From positions 37,382-101,381 of the forward strand of contig CAZVQW010000012.1 in NCBI GenBank assembly GCA_964629475.1: a stretch of DNA of 64,000 bases, given 5' to 3'. Below the pieces are notes generated by a model that saw nothing but the letters and a program-made list of their open reading frames with translations, did no database searches and had not been told where the DNA came from. This document shows positions 1 through 8,584 of the stretch, one piece after another. The DNA comes from SMWD01 sp964629475 (lineage in GTDB: Bacteria; Pseudomonadota; Gammaproteobacteria; Steroidobacterales; GCA-2729495). Each line of letters starts with the position of its first letter. The stretch's first letter is position 1. The position numbers and the translations under genes were made by a program.

Positions 1-218
1 GGGTTGGTACTGCCGCCGGCAAGCTTCAACAGGTAAGGCACCTGGTCGATATGCTCGGGAACGATGATGTTCTGCCCGAATACCAGGATTCGATTGAGAC
101 CTCCCGAAGCGCCCAGCCCGGTCCCGGTAATAAAAAATGCCAAGAACAACAGGAGACCCAGCAGGCCGCCGGCTATATAAGGATTCATGTACGGCTTGGG
201 TGTGGATCGCAGGTTCAC
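1..218 (-). CDS. YeeE/YedE-family sulfur transport protein, N-terminal part (cut by window edge)
   Basis: The reading frame runs off the left edge, so only about 72 N-terminal residues are visible. They read KPYMNPYIAGGLLGLLLFLA, then an ITGTGLGASGG segment, which is the usual opening of YeeE/YedE (TsuA-like) inner-membrane proteins that import thiosulfate or other reduced sulfur. The GTG start at 218 is chosen because AGGAGA lies about 8 nt upstream and the stop of the preceding gene is only 1 nt away; the ATG at 223 reads into a stop after two codons. It is the last visible gene of an operon with two multiheme cytochromes, so a role in supplying sulfur compounds to them is inferred. Confidence 0.75.
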   Translation of the reverse strand, partial: MNLRSTPKPYMNPYIAGGLLGLLLFLAFFITGTGLGASGGLNRILVFGQNIIVPEHIDQVPYLLKLAGGSTN

Positions 219-219
219 T

Positions 220-2781
220 TCATGTCTCCTGTTTGCTGTCTGTCTGAGATTGGGACGGTGGTACCTCGACATCGTCCCAGCCCTGAATCATGGCCTTGAT
301 GCCATCAGTCGGATGTTCGCCTGCCGCAGTCGTCAGATAGACGTGCATGACGATAAATGCAGAAAAGGCCCAGGCGACCAATGTATGCGCCGGCGCCAGT
401 ACCGGCAGGCCACCGAATAGTTCGGCGATTGCCGGCCACTCCTGCATGCCCCAGACAAGGACTCCGGTGATCACTTGCGCCGGCAACAGGAAATTGAGAA
501 TTCCAAAATAGGTAACCTGTTGCAACGGATTGAGCTTGTGATCGCGGGTTTTCTCGAACGGATGGGGTTCGCCGGCGAATATTCCCTTCGAGTAATACAT
601 TGCCTGAGTAATTGAACGGCCCACGAAACCTTTGGGTTCCGGCAGATACTGGCGAATTTCGCCACTGGCAAGGTTATAGAAGAGCGCCAGCGCTGCATTA
701 GCGAGCACCACGAAGCCAAGCACATTGTGGGCCTGTACGATGTACGGAAAACTGAATATCGAGAAAATGTGCGGTTTATGAATAATCAGCCCGGTGAACA
801 ACAACAGCAGAATCGCACTCGCCTGCAGCCAGTGCCAGAGTCGCTCGTAGGAGTCATACATATAGACGCGTTTGGTCTTGTGGTGCACAGGCGGATGAAG
901 TCGCCTGGCAATCATTCGACCGATGCCGTGCACGGCGACTCCGGCCGCTACACCGAGAAACATCAGGAGACCCAGCAGATCGATCCAGCCTAAGCCGTGC
1001 AGGCCGATAATGTAATAACCGCTCGAACTGATATCCGGGGCAAATGCGACACCACCCTCATCCTGATGCTTTACCGTACCGCTGAATGTGAGGCTACTGT
1101 AGTTGCTGCCAGCCGGCAGCTGTCCGCCCGGCAGGTAATCGGCCAGTTCAAAAGGCGCTGCCAGAATCGAATCGGCGCCATGGCAAACAGCGCAATCGCG
1201 AGTGGCTCGCTCACCATTGACCACATTGTGATTGATCGGGAACGGGGTGATTTCGCTCTCCAGACGGACGGTACCGAGTCCGTTTCCTTCCAGTCGTTGC
1301 CTGACCACGGCCAACCGCTCAGGGTCGGCGAGTCGCAACTCGTCGTCCGCCAACTCACCGTCATCGTTTGCATCCAGCGCCTGCACGACATCGGGATGAT
1401 AGGAGTCCCCGTCCTCGAATAATGCGGCCTGCAGCGCCTCGCGTGACACCGGACGCTCGGGGTCGCCACCCACCCAGAACCAGCTGGTCACCAGGTTGAA
1501 AGGCGCCAGTTTCTGAGTGCCGCCGACGTTGCTGCGCGGAAGTAACAGTGGCCGGAAGCCTTGAATCAGGTTGTCGACAGCCGCCGGCTCGCCGTCGACA
1601 TTGTGGTATTGCCTGATTGGCTGCTGGTTTGCATCGAGCATGGTCCAGTCGAGTGACTGCAACACCGGGGCGTAAAGGGTTGGTATATGACAGGACTCAC
1701 AAGCCAGCGAAGTGAAATGGCGTTCTTTATAAGGCAACCACTCATGTACATGACTGGCATCATGGCAGGATTCGCAGCGGCGCAGACTGTTTTCGCTGTC
1801 GGCCGCTGCCAGGCCGTAGGTCGAATTACCCTTGGCAAACTGGTGCAGCGGCCGGGTCAGATAATCGGCGCTGGTCATTCGTCGCGGATCGAAACTCAGA
1901 TGCCCGGGCCGGCTTTCCTCACGCTGCAGAAAATACACGGGGTTGTTCAGTGAATAGTGGCAACTGACACAATCCAGCACGCGATCGCTGTGTACATCGA
2001 AGGGATAGGTCAGATCCTCTTTCCCGGAAATATTGAGACCGCTGTGGAATATTTTCTGCGGCGAAATAATTTGTCCCGTACGTTCGGTGACGATACGGCT
2101 GTCGATATCAGGCGCGAGCGTGATCGGTTCATCGAGGTCATTCGATGCCTGGCCGTGGCATTGCGCACAGTTCTGGTCCCGCGGTTTGCGGATATCGAGA
2201 AAGCCATCCAGCAGGGCGCCGCTCTCCTTGAACACCGAGGCATTCCACTGCCAGCGCCCGTTTACGTCGAGCAGGATTTCCCGGCTCGCCAGTGGCACAC
2301 TGTTGGCCCACTCGAAATCGCCGCGGGCCAGCGCTGACTGCCGTTCACTGTAGTCATCCAGATCGCTGTGACAGAGCAGGCAATTCATCTCCACCAGGTC
2401 AGCCACAGGCCCGCCGCCCACATGCCGGGTTCCGTAGCGTTGCAGCCAGTCAGCCGGATCAATTCGGTTTTGACTGTCGACGGCAACCGTATCGTAACGC
2501 AGCGGATCCCAGCCACCGAAATAACCCGGATTAATCTGCCATGCATGACGTGTGCCGGACTGCCCGAGCAGGCTTGCACCGGCGTCGGCGTGATCGCTGT
2601 TAGCCTCGATATAGACTGCATCGTGGCATTCACCGCAGGTGGTCATCGTCGACAGCGGTGCACCGCTGTCGACGACCTTGTTACCTGCTTCGTCCAGCAA
2701 CGGAATCTCGGGGTGCAGTTCGTTACCGGCGACCGGCTGAGCGAAAGCTGCGATGACCAGGAACACCAACAGCTTATTCAT
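220..2781 (-). CDS. Heptaheme c-type cytochrome fused to a C-terminal b-type (cytochrome b561/FdhI-like) membrane domain
   Basis: This 853-residue protein starts with a Sec signal peptide (MNKLLVFLVIAAFAQPVAG). It has seven CxxCH heme motifs, with first cysteines near residues 49, 134, 205, 271, 336, 361 and 530. An EF-hand-like loop (DANDDGELADDE) lies near 470-481. From about residue 595 there are five hydrophobic segments with spaced histidines (WHW, QAHN, APAH, VMH), as in formate-dehydrogenase gamma/cytochrome b561 domains. ATG 2781 overlaps the stop of the upstream octaheme gene (ATGA); the longer upstream frame has no signal peptide at its start. The likely role is quinol-linked electron transfer between the membrane and periplasmic hemes. 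The exact partner and direction are unknown. Confidence 0.85.
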   Translation of the reverse strand: MNKLLVFLVIAAFAQPVAGNELHPEIPLLDEAGNKVVDSGAPLSTMTTCGECHDAVYIEANSDHADAGASLLGQSGTRHAWQINPGYFGGWDPLRYDTVAVDSQNRIDPADWLQRYGTRHVGGGPVADLVEMNCLLCHSDLDDYSERQSALARGDFEWANSVPLASREILLDVNGRWQWNASVFKESGALLDGFLDIRKPRDQNCAQCHGQASNDLDEPITLAPDIDSRIVTERTGQIISPQKIFHSGLNISGKEDLTYPFDVHSDRVLDCVSCHYSLNNPVYFLQREESRPGHLSFDPRRMTSADYLTRPLHQFAKGNSTYGLAAADSENSLRRCESCHDASHVHEWLPYKERHFTSLACESCHIPTLYAPVLQSLDWTMLDANQQPIRQYHNVDGEPAAVDNLIQGFRPLLLPRSNVGGTQKLAPFNLVTSWFWVGGDPERPVSREALQAALFEDGDSYHPDVVQALDANDDGELADDELRLADPERLAVVRQRLEGNGLGTVRLESEITPFPINHNVVNGERATRDCAVCHGADSILAAPFELADYLPGGQLPAGSNYSSLTFSGTVKHQDEGGVAFAPDISSSGYYIIGLHGLGWIDLLGLLMFLGVAAGVAVHGIGRMIARRLHPPVHHKTKRVYMYDSYERLWHWLQASAILLLLFTGLIIHKPHIFSIFSFPYIVQAHNVLGFVVLANAALALFYNLASGEIRQYLPEPKGFVGRSITQAMYYSKGIFAGEPHPFEKTRDHKLNPLQQVTYFGILNFLLPAQVITGVLVWGMQEWPAIAELFGGLPVLAPAHTLVAWAFSAFIVMHVYLTTAAGEHPTDGIKAMIQGWDDVEVPPSQSQTDSKQET

Positions 2782-4250
2782 GTTGACTCGCTGTTCTGTT
2801 CTGCGCCGGATAAAATTCTTCGCTCGCGCGGCTGACTGCCCTGATTGATCGGGTCGCCGGGATATCCCAATACTTCCCAATCCATCCGCCCGCCTTCCGA
2901 GTGGCAATCACGACACTGCAATGCCTGATGCTTTGGCGCCACCATATGCGTCTGCGGCCAGAACATTTCCGTGGCTGCAAAATCAAAACGCCCGCTATAT
3001 TCAAGCCCTGCAATCTCGGCGCCCTGGCGCAGTGCATTGTCCCAGTCGAAGTCTGTCCAGTATCCACCTTCGCCGGATGTTTTCGGTTGCAGCAGGTGAT
3101 TGAGTTCCGCGTCGTAAGGCTGTCGCGCCTGGTGGATTTTCATCGGCCATATTCTGGCTTCCGGATCGCGTATATCTCCCTTTGGCGGATTCATCTGCGT
3201 CACTCCGCCGATGTTGATCTTGTCGCCCAGCAAATAACGATCTGCGGTACCGTTGTACCAGCGATATTCCGGTTGCAGATTTTTCTGGTAGATAAAACTG
3301 CCCTTGATCTTTAAATAGCTGTGGTCAGCTTCCTCCCGCTCAGCATCTCCGGCTTCGGACCAGTCCCAGTGCGTCTTGGTAGCCTCCTTAACCGCGACCT
3401 CCGGAATGTGACAGGTCTGGCAGGCAAGCGTATCGGTATGCGCGTTGATGCGGTCGTCGGTATGCAGCTTCGTATCATGACAATCACTGCAGGCGATCTG
3501 ATTTTTATTATCGATGCTAACGCTGATGGAGCGGCCTTTAATAAGGTGGTCTTTGGTCTGATGGCAGTCGACACAGAGAAAGTCATGACGCCCCATGTGC
3601 ACATCGATGTCATCGGTCGGGTAGTACAGGCTCTGGTCCAGATCGCCATGCTTTACGGCATAGCCGCCACCGCCACGAAAATGACAACCGCCGCAGTTCT
3701 CCCGGGTCGGAACCGCAACACTTTTGGCCACCGAGAGCAGATCAACGCCTTCGGCGGGCAAACCTTTGTTCCCTTTGATGTAGGTGCCGGTGTTGTCATG
3801 GCAGACGAGGCAGTCGATATTGGCGCTGTTCTCGAAATCGAAGTCAGCATCCTGCCAGCCGTAACCCGCATGACAGGCCGTACAGCTTTCCCAGTTTCCC
3901 TGGATACCGATACAGAAATTATTAATCGTATTTTTCTTGCCGATCGCTATCAGTCCGTCCCGGCCCTCCATGGGCACGGGATCGCCCTGCCAGCGCCAGT
4001 GCACGGAATGCAGCACCTGGTCTGCTGCCTCTTCATGACAGGACAGACAGGCGGCAGTAACCTCCGGCCCGCTCGCGAATGTGCCTTCGTACAATTCCTT
4101 GTGGTCCACGTGAGCGGGACGCTGCGGCATGTTGGCCCAGGGATCGAGAGTATCCACTGTGTCCTGATCGACAAAAAACCAGACGGGCCCGGCCAGCAGT
4201 AACAACACCGCTGCTACACCTAATTTCCAGTGATTTCCCTGTTCTGACAT
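2778..4250 (-). CDS. Octaheme tetrathionate reductase-family c-type cytochrome
   Basis: The 490-residue protein has an N-terminal membrane anchor (about residues 10-26) and eight CxxCH motifs with first cysteines near 68, 123, 147, 186, 226, 254, 277 and 446. The wide gap before the last heme and the FCIGIQGNW, CLVCHD and CHFRGGGGYAVKHGD segments fit the octaheme family typified by Shewanella OTR, which reduces tetrathionate, nitrite and hydroxylamine in vitro. It is the first gene of a minus-strand operon, overlapping the heptaheme-b fusion by ATGA. The YeeE/YedE gene downstream favours a sulfur substrate, but nitrogen-oxide reduction is not excluded. Confidence 0.88.
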   Translation of the reverse strand: MSEQGNHWKLGVAAVLLLLAGPVWFFVDQDTVDTLDPWANMPQRPAHVDHKELYEGTFASGPEVTAACLSCHEEAADQVLHSVHWRWQGDPVPMEGRDGLIAIGKKNTINNFCIGIQGNWESCTACHAGYGWQDADFDFENSANIDCLVCHDNTGTYIKGNKGLPAEGVDLLSVAKSVAVPTRENCGGCHFRGGGGYAVKHGDLDQSLYYPTDDIDVHMGRHDFLCVDCHQTKDHLIKGRSISVSIDNKNQIACSDCHDTKLHTDDRINAHTDTLACQTCHIPEVAVKEATKTHWDWSEAGDAEREEADHSYLKIKGSFIYQKNLQPEYRWYNGTADRYLLGDKINIGGVTQMNPPKGDIRDPEARIWPMKIHQARQPYDAELNHLLQPKTSGEGGYWTDFDWDNALRQGAEIAGLEYSGRFDFAATEMFWPQTHMVAPKHQALQCRDCHSEGGRMDWEVLGYPGDPINQGSQPRERRILSGAEQNSEST

Positions 4251-4341
4251 CGCCTCTAATCTCTGACGGTGCGATAAAAATTTCGAGTATTTTTAGCGCA
4301 AAAGACATCATCTCCCTGTACTCGGAAGGATGCGACTGAGG

Positions 4342-5928
4342 TTAACCGATATCCCGGGTCGCGGCGAACGTAATGTCCGGCCAGCGATCCTGCGTGACCT
4401 GCAGGTTGGCCATGCTCGGCGCCAGGTACGCGAGGCTGCCGGCGGCATCGATGGCCAGATAACGCGCCTCGCGCTCACGAAACTCTTTAAACTTCGCCTC
4501 ATCATCGCACGATACCCAGCGGGCCGTGACGACGTTGACGGTCTCGAATTTTGCTTCAACACCGTATTCGTCCCGCAAACGGTAGGCAACGACATCGAAC
4601 TGCAGGACTCCGACCGCGCCGAGAACCAGGTCGTTAGATACCAATGGCCGGAAGACCTGCGCCGCACCTTCTTCGCACAGCTGATCGACCCCCTTTTGCA
4701 GCGCCTTGGCACGCAGCGGGTCGCGCAACTGCGGACGACGGAACAGCTCCGGCGCGAAACTCGGCAAGCCGGTAAATTGCAATGGCTCGCCCTCGGTAAA
4801 TGTATCGCCGACCGAGATGGTGCCGTAGTTCTTCAGCCCGACGATATCGCCCGGATAAGCTTCGGTAACACTGGCTCGCTCCGATGCCATGAACGTCAGT
4901 GCATCGGATACCCTGAGTTTCTTGCCGCTACGCACGTGAAATAACTGGTCGCCGGGTTTGTAATGACCGGAACACACGCGCATGAAACCGACACGATCCC
5001 GGTGTTTAGGATCCATGTTGGCCTGAATTTTGAACACGAACCCGGTCAGCTCGGTTTCGGTCGCCGCGATCGCCCGGGTCTTTGTGACCTGCTCCTTGGG
5101 TGCCGGCGCATGTTCGACGAAAAAATCGAGCAACGTCTCAACGCCGAAATTACTGACCGCCGAGCCGAAGAATACCGGCGTCTGCCTGCCCGCCAGGTAG
5201 GCCTGCTCATCAAACGGATGCGATGCGCCCTGGAGCAATTCCAGCTCGTCGCGCAATTCGTCGATCACATCACTGCCGATCCGGGCCGCGAGTTCGGGAT
5301 CATCGAGCGAGGCAAAGATCGTCGAGTCCTGACGCGTAAAATTCCGACCACTCTCGTACAGGTGCACCTCGTTCGTGACAAAGTGATAAATACCCTTGAG
5401 CCGCGAACCCATGCCGATCGGCCACGTAATCGGGGCACACGGTATACGCAATACCGATTCGACCTCATCGAGCAACTCGACCGGATCACGCCCCTCGCGA
5501 TCCAGCTTGTTGATGAATGTCATGATCGGCGTATCGCGCAGGCGACAGACATCCATGAGCTTGATCGTCCGTTCCTCGACACCCTTCGCGCAATCGATAA
5601 CCATCAGGGCCGAATCGACGGCCGTCAGCACCCGGTAGGTGTCTTCGGAGAAGTCGGCGTGACCCGGCGTATCCAGCAGGTTGACGATCCGACCCTCATA
5701 AGGGAACTGCATGACCGACGATGTAACCGAGATGCCGCGTTCCTGCTCGAGAGCCATCCAGTCCGACTTTGCGTGCCGGGTGGTCTTGCGCGACTTGACC
5801 GAACCAGCCTCACGGATCGCGCCGCCGAACAGCAACAGCTTCTCGGTCAGCGTCGTCTTGCCGGCATCCGGGTGCGAGATGATCGCGAAGGTTCGGCGCC
5901 GGGCTGTTTCATACTCGTGAATGGACAT
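4342..5928 (-). CDS. prfC: Peptide chain release factor 3
   Basis: The translational GTPase RF3 ejects RF1 and RF2 from the ribosome after termination. The 528 residues match the usual family length. The N-terminus has the P-loop SHPDAGKTT, followed by RGISVTSSVMQF (switch I), DTPGHADFSEDTYR (switch II) and NKLDR (G4). The C-terminal region ends in PSMANLQVTQDRWPDI, typical of RF3. ATG 5928 starts MSIHEYETARRRTFAIIS as in close homologues. It is transcribed toward the cytochrome operon with about 90 bp between them, and nothing suggests a functional link. I consider this identification safe. Confidence 0.97.
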   Translation of the reverse strand: MSIHEYETARRRTFAIISHPDAGKTTLTEKLLLFGGAIREAGSVKSRKTTRHAKSDWMALEQERGISVTSSVMQFPYEGRIVNLLDTPGHADFSEDTYRVLTAVDSALMVIDCAKGVEERTIKLMDVCRLRDTPIMTFINKLDREGRDPVELLDEVESVLRIPCAPITWPIGMGSRLKGIYHFVTNEVHLYESGRNFTRQDSTIFASLDDPELAARIGSDVIDELRDELELLQGASHPFDEQAYLAGRQTPVFFGSAVSNFGVETLLDFFVEHAPAPKEQVTKTRAIAATETELTGFVFKIQANMDPKHRDRVGFMRVCSGHYKPGDQLFHVRSGKKLRVSDALTFMASERASVTEAYPGDIVGLKNYGTISVGDTFTEGEPLQFTGLPSFAPELFRRPQLRDPLRAKALQKGVDQLCEEGAAQVFRPLVSNDLVLGAVGVLQFDVVAYRLRDEYGVEAKFETVNVVTARWVSCDDEAKFKEFREREARYLAIDAAGSLAYLAPSMANLQVTQDRWPDITFAATRDIG

Positions 5929-5965
5929 GGGGAGTCAGATTCTGGACGGGCGGCGCAGTATACCG

Positions 5966-7417
5966 TCACCTGACAGCATTTTCCGTAAAACGCCACGCAA
6001 GACCATAGTCCCAATCAAATGCCGGCTGACCGACACCGGGTTGGATGCGGATAATGATGTCTCGTTGCGAGGCAAGTTCAACGTAAATATTTTCACTGTT
6101 GTCCCTGATGCTGCGCGACTCGACCACGACAACCGGATCGTCATCCGACACATCGTAGACAATCAGATCGAGATTGTAGAGAGTCGCGGCCGGATCGAAC
6201 GACAAAACGGCACCGCCGTCGATATCCATATTCCAGACCAGCGATGCGGCCAGGTAGCCACTGGTGCTGCCGGTCGAAAAGCGGTACGTTGCCTGCCGAT
6301 TGCTGCCGCCCAATCCGCCGAAAGACTCATCATGATCGAATCCGGCCGGGCCGATTTTCCCGCCGGACGCACCATCCTCGGTGCTGTCCTGTTCGCCGGC
6401 AATCAGAACCCGATAACTGTTGTAAACATTCAGCTGGCCGGCACCATAGCGCCGATCCATACCGTTTGCCATCCGGTCACTCCCGATGCTGCGATAGTCG
6501 GTGATGTCCACGCCCGTAGAATTACTCGTGACCCGATCGGCGCCGGACAGCAAGATTGCCTTGATGACTTCAGATCGCTCCGCGTTATAAATAGTGTCGC
6601 CACGTCGGTTTGTGGTCGCCCCATGCGACAGCGCCGGGTCCGCGTGACCAATCCCGATCAATAAAGCGGCAGCCGATGCGGCGCGTCCGGTTGAAGAACT
6701 TGGGCTTTTTTCAGGTACGACGAGGTGCGGACGGGCACGGCCCGCAACATAATCGTAATCGAGCGTAAGAGTATTGCGATTCCGGTCAGTGCCTGTATGC
6801 GCTACCGACAATACATTGAACGCATCAGCCAACAGCGGCGTTTTATTACCGCCATTGAATCCGACGACATGGAAAAACTCATCCGTTTCCACGAGCCAGT
6901 CAACGCGCCGCAGAGCCTCGGAATTAACCGAATTTACCCCGGTCTTACCCATGTTTCCGACCCACGCATGGCTGGCAACCCGGCTCAGCGGAGATTTTGG
7001 CTGGCGAATCTCCCCGATGCGCAGAAATGCAGGCCCGAACCAGTCGTCAGTCGCATAACTCGCAATTCGGTCGATGCCCGGAGAGACCGAGGTCTGTAAA
7101 CCAAAAAACCGCCGACCGACCCCGGTCGCGTGCCCCGAAAACGGCGCATAAACTCGCGGCCCGCCCTCGCCGACGGAAATCTTCTTATCCCGAAACTCGG
7201 CGTTTGTCGCATTCGGCATATAAACGATGAAAATCGGATTATCACTCTTATTCGCCTCGACGATCATGGCCGGGACACCGGTGCCAACCGGCAACGATGC
7301 GCCCAACTCCGCACGCAAGATGGAATACCCGACATCGGAAAAATAGTCGGCGTAGCTCGGTGTACAAACCGCCAGCAACAATACGATCGCACTGACAAGA
7401 TGACTGAAGCGATTCAT
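5966..7417 (-). CDS. Secreted subtilase-like (S8 fold) protein with a degenerate active site
   Basis: The 483-residue protein has a signal peptide (MNRFSHLVSAIVLLLAVCTPSYA). FSGHATGVGRRFFG resembles the subtilase catalytic-His segment and RRYGAGQLNVYNSYRVL resembles the end of the S8 domain in a secreted subfamily. Where a normal subtilase has GTSxAxP, this protein reads SSSTGRAASAAALL, and the first-strand catalytic Asp region reads AMIVEANKS, so the triad looks incomplete. A C-terminal beta-rich part of about 130 residues follows. It may be a binding protein or pseudoprotease rather than an active peptidase. Family assignment rests on motif recall only. Confidence 0.6.
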   Translation of the reverse strand: MNRFSHLVSAIVLLLAVCTPSYADYFSDVGYSILRAELGASLPVGTGVPAMIVEANKSDNPIFIVYMPNATNAEFRDKKISVGEGGPRVYAPFSGHATGVGRRFFGLQTSVSPGIDRIASYATDDWFGPAFLRIGEIRQPKSPLSRVASHAWVGNMGKTGVNSVNSEALRRVDWLVETDEFFHVVGFNGGNKTPLLADAFNVLSVAHTGTDRNRNTLTLDYDYVAGRARPHLVVPEKSPSSSTGRAASAAALLIGIGHADPALSHGATTNRRGDTIYNAERSEVIKAILLSGADRVTSNSTGVDITDYRSIGSDRMANGMDRRYGAGQLNVYNSYRVLIAGEQDSTEDGASGGKIGPAGFDHDESFGGLGGSNRQATYRFSTGSTSGYLAASLVWNMDIDGGAVLSFDPAATLYNLDLIVYDVSDDDPVVVVESRSIRDNSENIYVELASQRDIIIRIQPGVGQPAFDWDYGLAWRFTENAVR

Positions 7418-7521
7418 GAAGACTCTATGTCCACAAAGAAATGTTGCGGTCTCTCCGAGAGAGTCCGGACGGAAAAGGCCGGCCAGGGAAAGATTATTAA
7501 CTCGGCCGATGACCGATCGAA

Positions 7522-8073
7522 TTATTTTTGTGCAATGAATGCTCCGCGCAGATCACCGACCCGGTATCCGATCGCCTGGTCCGTGGGATAACGGGCATCC
7601 AGCGCCGTTTGCAGCTCTGCCGACAGGGATTCACCATGACAGGTCAGGCACGGCGGCTTAACGAAAATCGGGCTCATGTACCTGAAACCACCATCGGGCA
7701 ATGCAGTGAAATACTCACGACCGGAAATATCGATGCCGCTCGCCTTGTCGGCCTGCCACTCTCGGAGTACCGCCAGCTGCCAATCGGATGGACGGTTGGC
7801 CGGATTACGCAACTTCTCGCTGGTCCGCCCGACCGTAATCCCCGACTGCTCGGTGACGTCCGCGGCGATATGCGGCGCTTCGTCGGTGCACACGTCAAGC
7901 GCTGCAACCAGATCACCCTTTGCCATCGCGGCGCCGAGCGCGGCTTTCAGGGTCGCGCCGAAATGGCCGACTGCCGCCCGGGCTGCGGCCCGGTCATCGT
8001 CCGAAGACTCCCCGGCAACCGCACCGGAGCCGAAAAAACAGACCGCCAGCAATATCATGTAAAAGCTTCGCAC
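7522..8073 (-). CDS. DUF3365 (Tll0287-like) heme-binding periplasmic protein
   Basis: About 183 residues with a signal peptide (RSFYMILLAVCFFGSGAVAG). A single heme motif, CLTCHGE, follows GREYFTALPDGGFRYMSPIFVKPP, the standard C-terminal half of DUF3365 proteins, which carry one c-type heme and resemble PAS-type sensors. GTG 8073 is chosen because GGGAG lies about 6-7 nt upstream and it gives a proper signal peptide; an upstream ATG would place 17 hydrophilic residues ahead of it. The ALDVCTDEAPHIA segment is also typical. It is monocistronic as far as can be seen. The function is not known for the family beyond redox or ligand sensing. Confidence 0.8.
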   Translation of the reverse strand: MRSFYMILLAVCFFGSGAVAGESSDDDRAAARAAVGHFGATLKAALGAAMAKGDLVAALDVCTDEAPHIAADVTEQSGITVGRTSEKLRNPANRPSDWQLAVLREWQADKASGIDISGREYFTALPDGGFRYMSPIFVKPPCLTCHGESLSAELQTALDARYPTDQAIGYRVGDLRGAFIAQK

Positions 8074-8166
8074 ACCTGTCTCCCTGCATATTGCATTTGG
8101 TTCATGACCCATAATTATAGGCACGAATCAGGACCGATAAAATGGAGCGATTATTCGGAGTTTCCG

Positions 8167-8544
8167 TCAGGGGCGCAGTGTCGTTGCCGACAACAGCGGG
8201 TTGCAGTTCTTGATCTTTACCCGGCCCTGCAACACATTACCTTTCGAGTATTCCGAGAAAGTGCATTCATTTTTCTCCGGATCAAAATTTTCGATCCACA
8301 GATTGTCATCCTTCCACGTCGTCGCGATGTGCATATGCCCGTCAGGAACCGTCACCGTCATGACGCCACCCCAGTTTTTGACGAATACCTGCTGGAAATG
8401 GAAGAAATAGGCGGCTGAACCAACCAGCATGACGGCAACTGCGGCGCCGAACGCCATCCGCCAACGATCGAGCCTGCCGCCGATGAAATACAGCGCACCG
8501 CCGGCCAGGATGAAAAATATCGCCCAATAGAAATAAGTAATCAT
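8167..8544 (-). CDS. Conserved small membrane protein, unknown function
   Basis: 125 residues. Two hydrophobic segments at the N-terminus (ITYFYWAIFFILAGGALYFIGG and MAFGAAVAVMLVGSAAYFF) flank a short basic linker. A soluble tail of about 75 residues with two cysteines (NECTF and KNCNP) follows, likely periplasmic. ATG 8544 is preferred over an upstream start because AGGAG lies about 9 nt upstream and the upstream extension is not protein-like. I do not recognise the family. It sits between the DUF3365 protein and the rhomboid protease on the same strand, with 40 bp to the latter. Confidence 0.6.
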   Translation of the reverse strand: MITYFYWAIFFILAGGALYFIGGRLDRWRMAFGAAVAVMLVGSAAYFFHFQQVFVKNWGGVMTVTVPDGHMHIATTWKDDNLWIENFDPEKNECTFSEYSKGNVLQGRVKIKNCNPLLSATTLRP

Positions 8545-8584
8545 GCATCCAGTCTCCTGTCCGGTGCCGGTCGGGCAGTTTAGC

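Noticed and set aside
3321..4202. Long open frame of 293 codons on the plus strand opposite the octaheme gene
   Set aside because: Antisense shadow of a strongly conserved gene; no ribosome site and no recognisable motif.
4963..5973. 336-codon frame on the plus strand opposite prfC
   Set aside because: Shadow of prfC with Arg-rich composition and no domain.
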